A stretch of 5,074 nucleotides of DNA, taken from contig JAUXIQ010000185.1 of NCBI GenBank assembly GCA_030620925.1, forward strand, positions 1 through 5,074, in the 5' to 3' direction. Below, piece after piece: positions 1 to 5,074 of the stretch. Numbering within the stretch: position 1 is the stretch's first letter; every line of letters begins with the position of its first letter. Source of the stretch: Nitrospinota bacterium (GTDB taxonomy: Bacteria > JAUXIQ01). Made by a program: the position numbers and the translations under genes. The notes beneath the pieces were generated by a model that was not told where the DNA came from, made no database searches, and saw only the letters and a list, made by a program, of their open reading frames with translations.

Positions 1-1
1 G

Positions 2-208
2 ATCAAAGGGCTCTTCGTGCAACTGGGTGACCCGGCGATTCTGGCCCAGCAGAAATCACTGGAGCTGCTCAGAATGATGATGAGTCGCGAGGCGCTCCTT
101 TCCGCTTTCAGCGACGTTTACCTGATAGTGGGCCTGCTCATCATGGCCACCATTATACCCGCGGTTTTCCTGCGCATCAGTCCGCCGAAGTCATCGGCGG
201 TGGATTGA
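2..208 (+). CDS. C-terminal end of an MFS (DHA2/EmrB-like) efflux transporter, 5' truncated by the window edge
   Basis: The reading frame is already open at position 2 and runs 68 codons to a TGA at 206-208. An internal ATG at 17 is therefore not a convincing start. The piece has a short amphipathic stretch rich in Gln, Leu and Met (about residues 14-36). One clear membrane helix follows at about residues 39-58 (VYLIVGLLIMATIIPAVFLR), then a short polar tail ending SSAVD. This layout, with a loop carrying 'LSAFSDVY' leading into the last helix, matches the C-terminus of 14-helix drug:proton antiporters of the DHA2 (EmrB/QacA) group. That match is by recognition, not by search. The gene converges on the minus-strand operon and probably belongs to a separate transcription unit. 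Substrate is unknown; only the last helix is visible. Confidence 0.7.
   Translation: MKGLFVQLGDPAILAQQKSLELLRMMMSREALLSAFSDVYLIVGLLIMATIIPAVFLRISPPKSSAVD
182..200. other. Perfect GC-rich hairpin at the convergent gene ends
   Basis: CCGCCGA (182-188) and TCGGCGG (194-200) form a perfect 7-bp stem around a 5-base loop. It lies inside the last codons of the transporter gene. Neither strand has a run of T after the stem, so it is not a standard intrinsic terminator. A 10-bp perfect palindrome, CTCTTAAGAG, follows at 211-220. The hairpin could still slow polymerase or protect 3' ends where the two transcripts meet, but that is inference. Confidence 0.35.
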
Positions 209-242
209 TGCTCTTAAGAGATGGAAATTCTTATGGGATATG

Positions 243-1016
243 TTATAAACCGATTTTTTTGAGGAGGTTTTCTGCGGCTGTTACGCTCGGTGAGGAGGGA
301 GGCAGGTCGATTACCGGTTCCCCTCGAAAATCGTAGGCGGTAACATTTTCATCATCAGGTATATAACCGAAAATTTCCAGCCCCAGGGAGGACGCGGCGT
401 CTTGCAGCTCCCCCTCGCGGCCCTTTACTTTGTTGATTACCAGACCTTTCTTGCCCAGCTCCAGGGCCGGGTCGTTTTTTGCGATTTCCTGGATGAGGCC
501 CGCTGTGCGGAACGCCCTGCTCGATGTGTCGGTCACCATCATGAGGACGTCTATCTTGGGGACCACGCGCCGGTTTATCTGCTCCGGCCCGGCTTCCCCG
601 TCCACCACCGTCACGTCGTATTCTTTTGACAGCGTATCGATGCCGTAGCGCAGGAGGTCGTTCACGCTGCAGAAGCAGCCCGGTCCCTCGCCCCGCCCCA
701 TCAGCAGCAGGTCGAACCCCGCTCCCCGGTGGAGGCAGCTCTTCATGCCCTCCCTGATATGCCGGCTCTCCAACTCTTTCCGCGCCGCGGGATCGTTGAT
801 GACCTCGTCGCGGATCTGCCCCACCGTCCTTTTTACCTCCACCCCCAGGGCGTGGGGAAGGCTCACCGCCGAATCGGCGTCTATGGCCAGAACGCTCTGC
901 TTCCCTTCTCCGACCAGCACCTTGACCATCAGGGCTGAGAGCACGGTCTTTCCTGTGCCCCCTTTGCCGGTAACGGCGATGACTGTGCCTTTTTTGTTTG
1001 TAGAGGTATTTTCCAT
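243..1016 (-). CDS. CooC-like MinD/ParA-family P-loop ATPase (metal-centre maturation type)
   Basis: This is a 257-residue cytoplasmic ATPase of the SIMIBI MinD/ParA class. Visible motifs are the deviant Walker A KGGTGKT at residues 18-24 (signature Lys18, P-loop Lys23), a switch-I-like IDAD at 45-48, a Cys-X-Cys motif (CFC, Cys114 and Cys116) in GPGCFCSVNDLLR, and a Walker B/switch II VVDGEAGPE at 137-145. GPGC-x-C followed by VD-x-EAG is typical of CooC, the ATPase that helps load nickel into carbon monoxide dehydrogenase; there the CXC cysteines bind metal at the dimer interface. Length is normal for CooC. No CODH gene is visible. It is the last gene of a dehydratase-type operon, 11 bp after the preceding stop codon, with no good Shine-Dalgarno site, so its translation may be coupled. 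Inferred role: cluster maturation of, or ATP-driven electron delivery to, the upstream enzymes. I leave the symbol blank because the partner is not CODH. Confidence 0.85.
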   Translation of the reverse strand: MENTSTNKKGTVIAVTGKGGTGKTVLSALMVKVLVGEGKQSVLAIDADSAVSLPHALGVEVKRTVGQIRDEVINDPAARKELESRHIREGMKSCLHRGAGFDLLLMGRGEGPGCFCSVNDLLRYGIDTLSKEYDVTVVDGEAGPEQINRRVVPKIDVLMMVTDTSSRAFRTAGLIQEIAKNDPALELGKKGLVINKVKGREGELQDAASSLGLEIFGYIPDDENVTAYDFRGEPVIDLPPSSPSVTAAENLLKKIGL

Positions 1017-1027
1017 TATGAGAATGT

Positions 1028-2284
1028 TCAGCCTAACAGGGTGGTAATAAAGTCTTGCAGCTGGGCCTTGATGGTATCCGACGATTTCATCCTGGGGTCT
1101 ACGAAATCGATATCGAAGATGAAGATGGGTATGCCAAGCTCATCCTGTATGTTGTCTTTCACCAGCTTGATGGTGGCCCAGGCGTGTTTGCAGGCGAAGT
1201 TACCGGCGAAAATAGCTGCATCCGCCTTGTAGTCTCTGCATATATTTATAACCATGTCAGAGTAAATCTCGTAAGGGCCGTTAGCCATGTGCCCCATAGG
1301 GGTATAGGTCAGTCTTTCGGCGAGGCCCAGAAAGATGGATTCCGTGTCGGAAACGTCTTCGATGGTGTTAGCTGAAAAGTTGCTCAATCCATCCTTAACC
1401 ACCATGGCCCCGAACTCCCTCTCCATCCATCTGAAAATACCCGTATCGAATAGGACGGGGGTGAACAGTGAAACCAGCCTTATTTTTTCTTCAGGGATGG
1501 GCCCTCTATTTTCCTCGACTGCGGCTTTACCTATTTCATACTGTTTTTTGTAGAACTCGACCAGCCCCGGGGTCCCAGACATACTGACGCATAAGCTGCC
1601 GGTTACCATCAAATGAAGTGAAGAAAGAGGACAGGGGACGTTTTTCCTGAGCTCGTTTATCTTCGCCAGGTAGCGCAAGGCTTCGTTGGAATATTCCACC
1701 ACTTCCCGCAGCCTGTCCTCGTCGAGCTTCCTGCCGGTATGCTCCTCCAGGAAGGAGACGACTTTTTTCAGCTCCCCGGCCATGTATTTGTAGCTGCGCT
1801 CGTTTTGGGTATAAGGGGTGTCGATGCAGAAATGGGGAACGTCTAAATACTCCGCAATGGTGTCGAAGGAGGCCAATCCCGAATCGCAGGGATGCGCGGC
1901 GTGCACGATGGCGTCGGGGAGGGGTAAATCTCCCGCCATTGCGGCCCCGATCATGCCTTTATTGACCCCGCATATATGGTCCGGCACGTAGCGCTGCGCA
2001 TAGTCCAGATATTTCATCAGCCCCTCCCGAGAACCCGCCAGCAAAGAGGATATTCCTTCCGGGGAAACGGGGAATATATCCATGGCATAAAATAGTTCGG
2101 GGATTGTGCCTGCGCTCATCCAGATAACCGGCTGGCCTCTATCCTTTGCGGTGTAGAGGTCTTCGTAGTATTTGGTATTCAGGTCGTAAATCCATTTATC
2201 TTCCGGCCTCTTCTCGGCAATGTGTTTATTAATGGCCTTAAAGTTTTCCGATAAATACTTAAATACATTCGTGCTCGCTTCCAT
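1028..2284 (-). CDS. 2-hydroxyacyl-CoA dehydratase / benzoyl-CoA reductase-family large subunit (HgdA/BcrB-like), paralogue 2
   Basis: A 418-residue cytoplasmic subunit of the HGD-D family, whose members carry out ATP-driven one-electron reductions on CoA thioesters or small molecules. The three cluster-ligand positions expected in the family are present: Cys105 in DHICGVNKG, Cys133 in AHPCDSG and Cys365 in GNFACKHAW. The N-terminal IPELFYAMDIFPV (61-73) matches the family's 'PEE-AxG-xP' element. Further cysteines are at 153, 218, 232 and 349. The start is supported by AAGGGGG (2292-2298) placed 7 bases before the ATG, and by alignment with the upstream paralogue, which begins with the same residues MEASTN. 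By hand count the two proteins share about 301 of 418 residues with no gaps. It follows its paralogue after 76 bp and precedes the ATPase by 11 bp. Substrate cannot be assigned; a dehydratase, an aryl-CoA reductase subunit or a double-cubane reductase are all possible. Confidence 0.87.
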   Translation of the reverse strand: MEASTNVFKYLSENFKAINKHIAEKRPEDKWIYDLNTKYYEDLYTAKDRGQPVIWMSAGTIPELFYAMDIFPVSPEGISSLLAGSREGLMKYLDYAQRYVPDHICGVNKGMIGAAMAGDLPLPDAIVHAAHPCDSGLASFDTIAEYLDVPHFCIDTPYTQNERSYKYMAGELKKVVSFLEEHTGRKLDEDRLREVVEYSNEALRYLAKINELRKNVPCPLSSLHLMVTGSLCVSMSGTPGLVEFYKKQYEIGKAAVEENRGPIPEEKIRLVSLFTPVLFDTGIFRWMEREFGAMVVKDGLSNFSANTIEDVSDTESIFLGLAERLTYTPMGHMANGPYEIYSDMVINICRDYKADAAIFAGNFACKHAWATIKLVKDNIQDELGIPIFIFDIDFVDPRMKSSDTIKAQLQDFITTLLG

Positions 2285-2360
2285 TATTATTCCCCCTTAA
2301 TTATTAATACGAACCGCCGCCGCGTTTTGAGAAGCTGCGCTCCGTTTTTTCACCGGTTGT
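2285..2360 (-). promoter_or_regulatory. 76-bp gap between the paralogues with a weak possible internal promoter and the ribosome site of paralogue 2
   Basis: This is the only real gap inside the operon. On the minus strand it contains a GC-rich run (CGCGGCGGCGG), then an A/T-rich run (TATTAATAATTAA), then the AAGGGGG ribosome site. TTCTCA and TATTAA, 18 bases apart, match the -35 and -10 consensus at only 4 of 6 positions each. A second, weaker transcript for paralogue 2 plus the ATPase is possible but not well supported. No convincing terminator hairpin is seen. Confidence 0.2.
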
Positions 2361-3617
2361 TTAGTTTAGCAGGGTGGTGATAAAGTCCGCCAACTGGGCC
2401 TTTACGGTTTCCGACGATTTCATCCTGGGGTCGACGAAGTCTAAGTCAAAAATGAATGTGGGGATACCCAGCTCGTCGTAGATTTTATCCTTTATCAGTT
2501 GGATTATTGCCCATGCGTGCTTGCAGGCGAAGTTGCCGGCGAAAATGGCTGCATCCGCTTTGTAGTCCCTGCATACCTCTATGGCCCAGTCGGAGTATAT
2601 CTCTGTAGGGCCGTGGGCCTGATGTCCCATGGGCACACTGGTTAACCTCCGGGCGAGGCCCATGAATATGGAGTCTCTGTCCGAAACGTTCTCAATGGGG
2701 TTGGCTGAGAAATGGCCCATCATATCCATGGTCACGATGGCCCCGAACTCTTTCTCCATCCAGTCGAAAATCCCCAGGTCGTAAAATATGGGGGTGTAAA
2801 TCCATGCCAGCCGTATCTTTTCATCCGGCAAGTGGCCCTTATTTTCTTCGACGGCTGTTCTGGCTATTTCGTACTGCTTTTTGAGGTATTCAATTAACCC
2901 GGGGGTTCCCGATAAATTGAAGCATGCACTGGCGTTCAGCGTTAAAAACCATGAGGAAAGGGGACAGGGGACGTTTTTCCTAAGGTCGTTTATCTTTGTT
3001 AAGTAGCGCTGGGCCTCGTTGGAGTTTTCTACCACTTCCCGCAGCTTGTCCTCATCTAGCTTCCTGCCGGTATGCTCCTCCAGGAAGGACACCATCTTTT
3101 CCAACTCCCTGGCCAGATATCGGTAGCTCCGTTCGTCTTTGTAATAAGGGGTGTCAATGCAGAACTGGGGGATATCTAAATACTCCGCAATGGTGTCGAA
3201 GGAGACCAGTCCTGAATCACAGGGATGCGCGGTGTGCACGATGGCGTCGGGCAGGGGCAAATCCCCGGCCAGGGCGGCCCCGATCATGCCCTTATTGACT
3301 CCGCACAGGTGGTCCGGCACAAAACGCTGCGCGTGGTCGAGATATTTCACTACCCCCTCTGGCAAGAGAGAAAGGACTCCGGATAAATTCTCAGTGCAAA
3401 CGGGGAAGGTATCCATGGCGTAAAATAGTTCAGGGGTAGCGCAGAAACTTCTCCAAACCACAGGCTGGCCCCTGTCTCTGGCTGTATAAAGGTCTTCATA
3501 GTATTTGGTATTCAGGTCATAAATCCATTTCTCTTCCGGCATATTCTCGGTAATTTGTTTACCAATAGCCTTAAAATAATCCGAAATATCCTCCAATATG
3601 TTGGTACTCGCTTCCAT
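2361..3617 (-). CDS. 2-hydroxyacyl-CoA dehydratase / benzoyl-CoA reductase-family large subunit (HgdA/BcrB-like), paralogue 1
   Basis: A 418-residue subunit with the same architecture as its downstream copy. The three presumed cluster cysteines are at 105 (DHLCGVNKG), 133 (AHPCDSG) and 365 (GNFACKHAW), with the TPELFYAMDTFPV element near residue 61. All seven cysteines of the downstream copy are kept at the same positions, and two extra ones occur at 59 and 74. The frame also allows a GTG start at 3626 overlapping the previous stop (GTGA). I chose the ATG at 3617 because AGAGGGG (3626-3632) lies 8 bases before it but has no spacing to the GTG, and because the downstream copy starts with the same MEASTN. 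With this start both copies are exactly 418 residues. The preceding subunit's stop is 5 bases away, so the two are probably co-translated and may pair. Substrate is unknown. Confidence 0.88.
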   Translation of the reverse strand: MEASTNILEDISDYFKAIGKQITENMPEEKWIYDLNTKYYEDLYTARDRGQPVVWRSFCATPELFYAMDTFPVCTENLSGVLSLLPEGVVKYLDHAQRFVPDHLCGVNKGMIGAALAGDLPLPDAIVHTAHPCDSGLVSFDTIAEYLDIPQFCIDTPYYKDERSYRYLARELEKMVSFLEEHTGRKLDEDKLREVVENSNEAQRYLTKINDLRKNVPCPLSSWFLTLNASACFNLSGTPGLIEYLKKQYEIARTAVEENKGHLPDEKIRLAWIYTPIFYDLGIFDWMEKEFGAIVTMDMMGHFSANPIENVSDRDSIFMGLARRLTSVPMGHQAHGPTEIYSDWAIEVCRDYKADAAIFAGNFACKHAWAIIQLIKDKIYDELGIPTFIFDLDFVDPRMKSSETVKAQLADFITTLLN

Positions 3618-3622
3618 CGCTG

Positions 3623-4744
3623 TCACCCCTCTACCATTTCTAAAAACGCATCCAGCCTGTTTTTTATCTGGCCCGCTCCGCTCAATTGATATTCCCGCTC
3701 CAGCGTCAGGACGGGGACACTATCTTCCTCTAATTTTTTATGGATATACATCGATTCCCCGGCCCATAAATCGCAGTGGCGCATCCTCTGGTAAATCACG
3801 CCGTCCACCTTGAAACGGTCTATCATCTCCTTGATAAAACCATATATTTGAGGAATCTGCCCGGCCATCCTGGAACAGGCCGGTCGGCTCAGGTATGCTC
3901 TGGCCAGGTTGGACATGATGTCGCCGTCCGTGGCCACCGGCTCCATGGCATAACGGCTGCCGAAGCAGAGGCCGTCGGTCACCACCAGCCCCCCCGCTTC
4001 TTCGATAATCTGGGTGAACTCCAGGTCGTCGTAGGCGCTTCCAACTATCATCAGTCGCGCCCTATAGTCGGTTGAGCCCTCCTTGCCCTTTATTTCCTCT
4101 AATAAATCTTTCAACATTGAATTAAACTGTTCCTTGGGCATGGCCGTACCCGCCAGCACCACCTGCTGGGTCTCGCTGCCGGAGATGGGAGGGTTATCCC
4201 CCTCCCTCAAGCTGTACAGTTCCTGGAGAAGCGCCCGGCTTTCGTTATAGACATCGATGGAATCCTTCAGCTTCTCTTCAGTGATCTCTGTATCGAAAGA
4301 ACTTTTGAGGCTGTCGCAAAAGGTGGCTATTTCCTCGGTGAACCACTGCACTGCGTCTTCATTGATCTTGTGCGGCACGCTTAAAAAATGCATGTAGTCA
4401 CAGCCCACCTTTTCTTTCCAGATATCGTAAAGCCTGCGGATATGGTCGCAACTGTTCAAAGAGATCAACCCGTCAAGGAACTCGTATTCTCCCTTCAAAG
4501 CATATTCGAGGCAGCTTTTGACGAAAGTGCAGTTATAGGGAGACATGAGCGCGTCGGCCTCAGCCGTAGACTTGCAGCCTATGGGTCTCAGCCGGTAAGG
4601 GAGCGTTCCCGCCGCGTGAAGAACTTCTTCAGGCACGTAAGAGCAGAAATACCCGGTGATCTTCCCCCCCTTCTCTTTCCACTCTTTCGCAGCGGAATTA
4701 TAGATGGTGTCTGCGATTTCGTTTATTTCCTCGAGGGGCGCCAT
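3623..4744 (-). CDS. 2-hydroxyacyl-CoA dehydratase / benzoyl-CoA reductase-family small subunit (HgdB/BcrC-like)
   Basis: A 373-residue cytoplasmic subunit, about the usual length for HgdB/BcrC-type subunits. In order it shows GYFCSYVPEEVLHAAGTLPY (31-50), the conserved N-terminal element with Glu39/Glu40; Cys72 in PYNCTFVKSC; Cys99 in LISLNSCDHIRR; a GLCFGSRY motif (258-265); and Cys324 in DGVIYQRMRHCDLW, followed by the C-terminal LEREYQ element. Cys72, Cys99 and Cys324 are the likely three ligands of an iron-sulfur cluster; Cys260 and Cys290 lie in other conserved-looking motifs. In the family, a subunit of this type pairs with a larger one, which fits the HgdA/BcrB-like gene 5 bp downstream. 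The start is well supported: AAAAGGAG (4751-4758) sits 6 bases before the ATG. It is the first gene of the operon behind a good promoter. The catalysed reaction cannot be read from the sequence. Confidence 0.88.
   Translation of the reverse strand: MAPLEEINEIADTIYNSAAKEWKEKGGKITGYFCSYVPEEVLHAAGTLPYRLRPIGCKSTAEADALMSPYNCTFVKSCLEYALKGEYEFLDGLISLNSCDHIRRLYDIWKEKVGCDYMHFLSVPHKINEDAVQWFTEEIATFCDSLKSSFDTEITEEKLKDSIDVYNESRALLQELYSLREGDNPPISGSETQQVVLAGTAMPKEQFNSMLKDLLEEIKGKEGSTDYRARLMIVGSAYDDLEFTQIIEEAGGLVVTDGLCFGSRYAMEPVATDGDIMSNLARAYLSRPACSRMAGQIPQIYGFIKEMIDRFKVDGVIYQRMRHCDLWAGESMYIHKKLEEDSVPVLTLEREYQLSGAGQIKNRLDAFLEMVEG
3626..3632 (-). promoter_or_regulatory. Ribosome binding site that decides the start of paralogue 1
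   Basis: AGAGGGG on the minus strand lies 8 bases upstream of the ATG at 3617. It overlaps the GTG at 3626, so it could not serve that codon with normal spacing. The site sits within the last codons of the upstream subunit gene, a sign of tight translational linkage. Confidence 0.6.
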
Positions 4745-4813
4745 GGCTCTCTCCTTTTCGTAATCTCGACTAAAACATCAATGGCGTAAAACGATTGATT
4801 AGTATTTTCGCTC

Positions 4814-4841
4814 ACTATAGCACATTGTTGATGGTAGTCAA
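4814..4841 (-). promoter_or_regulatory. Sigma-70-type promoter of the dehydratase-family operon
   Basis: On the minus strand, -35 TTGACT (4836-4841) and -10 TATAGT (4814-4819) are 16 bases apart, with TGC just before the -10 (an extended -10). Each hexamer matches the consensus at 5 of 6 positions. Transcription would start near 4807, giving a leader of about 60 bases before the ATG at 4744, with AAAAGGAG in the leader. I see no riboswitch or terminator-like fold in that leader. The promoter lies directly in front of the first gene of the operon and fits a shared transcript for all four genes. Confidence 0.6.
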
Positions 4842-4842
4842 T

Positions 4843-4859
4843 GAAGTACTTCCAATTGG
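4843..4859. promoter_or_regulatory. Two abutting palindromes just upstream of the operon's -35 box (candidate operator)
   Basis: GAAGTACTTC (4843-4852) is a perfect 10-bp palindrome, and CCAATTGG (4852-4859) a perfect 8-bp one sharing one base with it. They begin one base upstream of the -35 hexamer of the minus-strand promoter. That is where an activator, or a repressor blocking polymerase, would bind. Short palindromes arise by chance, so only the position makes this notable. No regulator is identified in the window. Confidence 0.3.
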
Positions 4860-5008
4860 CAGGATATGTCTTACGTTCACCCGCAGAATCAAAAGGATGA
4901 GCGGCGTTATCGGAAAAAGATATTAGATGGAGGAGGGCTTTGGAGTGGTTTATTATTATAAAGGTGTTTGCAGCATATAAAATTTTCACCGATTTAAAAG
5001 GAAATTAA

Positions 5009-5019
5009 CTCGGACCGAG
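5009..5019. repeat. CTCGG-A-CCGAG inverted repeat before the right-edge gene
   Basis: A perfect inverted repeat of 5 bp arms around a single A, located 18 bases before the ATG at 5038. With a one-base centre it cannot fold as an RNA hairpin without losing pairs, so a DNA-binding site is more likely than an RNA structure. It could control the divergent gene. I found no convincing -35/-10 pair for that gene, only A/T-rich stretches around 4951-4998. Confidence 0.25.
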
Positions 5020-5036
5020 GATTATTGAGGATTATT
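5017..5036 (+). repeat. Tandem 10-bp repeat GAGGATTATT x2 carrying the ribosome site of the right-edge gene
   Basis: GAGGATTATT occurs twice head to tail (5017-5026 and 5027-5036). The second copy puts GAGG 7 bases before the ATG at 5038, a normal Shine-Dalgarno distance. The first copy is a duplicate GAGG ten bases further away and overlaps the end of the CTCGGACCGAG inverted repeat. Confidence 0.5.
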
Positions 5037-5037
5037 T

Positions 5038-5074
5038 ATGAGCACGCCTGAAAAAATGGCCAGTAAAACGGGCC
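5038..5074 (+). CDS. Start of an unidentified protein, 3' truncated by the window edge
   Basis: An ATG at 5038 opens a frame reading MSTPEKMASKTG to the end of the window, with GAGG 7 bases upstream. The gene points away from the dehydratase-family operon and shares the 293-bp intergenic region with it. Twelve hydrophilic residues are too few to recognise a family. A regulator of the operon is one possibility, given the divergent layout, but nothing in the visible residues supports it. Confidence 0.5.
   Translation, partial: MSTPEKMASKTG

Noticed and set aside
182-220. Intrinsic terminator between the transporter and the operon
   Set aside because: A perfect stem exists but no T-run follows it on either strand, so I record it only as a hairpin.
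243-1016. Reading the ATPase as evidence for a carbon monoxide dehydrogenase cluster
   Set aside because: No CODH or acetyl-CoA synthase sequence is in the window, and all upstream operon genes are of the dehydratase family.
729-1047. Overlapping plus-strand frames of 69 and 100 codons opposite the ATPase gene
   Set aside because: They mirror the codons of a gene with full ATPase motifs on the other strand and have no convincing ribosome site.
4388-4789. 133-codon plus-strand frame opposite the small-subunit gene
   Set aside because: Antisense shadow of a clearly conserved gene; its sequence shows no family features of its own.
4745-4807. Riboswitch or attenuator in the operon leader
   Set aside because: About 60 bases with no visible strong stem or terminator-antiterminator pair; too short for most known riboswitch classes.
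4723-4989. 88-codon minus-strand frame starting at a GTG, running into the first subunit gene
   Set aside because: No ribosome site before the GTG, no recognisable protein features, it overlaps the well-supported start at 4744, and it spans the likely operon promoter.
1-5074. CRISPR array, insertion sequence, tRNA or rRNA
   Set aside because: No spaced repeats, transposase, terminal inverted repeats or RNA-gene sequence seen; the main long repeat is the coding duplication of the two paralogues.

Overview
The window suggests an anaerobic bacterium. Four genes on the minus strand form one apparent operon. Three are subunits of the 2-hydroxyacyl-CoA dehydratase / benzoyl-CoA reductase / double-cubane (HGD-D, BcrC/BadD/HgdB) iron-sulfur family, and the last is a CooC-like MinD/ParA-type ATPase. 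Such enzymes are oxygen-sensitive and belong to strict or facultative anaerobes. Strong Shine-Dalgarno sites and a good sigma-70-type promoter indicate a bacterium rather than an archaeon. I cannot place the phylum: Clostridia, Chloroflexota and Deltaproteobacteria would all fit.

Layout, left to right. Positions 2-208 (+) hold the C-terminus of an MFS drug-efflux-type transporter whose start lies outside the window. It converges on the minus-strand operon across a 34-bp gap. Reading the operon in its own direction (right to left): a promoter at about 4814-4841; a short leader; a 373-residue HgdB/BcrC-like subunit (3623-4744); a 418-residue HgdA/BcrB-like subunit (2361-3617); a 76-bp gap; a second 418-residue subunit that is a tandem paralogue of the first (1028-2284); and the 257-residue ATPase (243-1016). 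At the right edge a divergent gene begins at 5038 (+), with only 12 residues visible.

How the genes may work together. In the known family, two different subunits pair, each holding an iron-sulfur cluster through three cysteines. An ATP-hydrolysing ASKHA-type 'archerase' (HgdC, BcrA/BcrD) supplies low-potential electrons. All three subunits here keep the three expected cysteines. The two 418-residue subunits are about 72% identical by hand count and align without gaps, so they look like alternative partners for the single small subunit, or parts of a three-subunit complex. No ASKHA activator lies in the window. The operon instead ends in a CooC-like ATPase with a deviant Walker A motif and a Cys-X-Cys motif. 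That ATPase is the most unusual element: it could mature the metal clusters or, more speculatively, act as the ATP-driven electron donor. The substrate cannot be told from the sequence.
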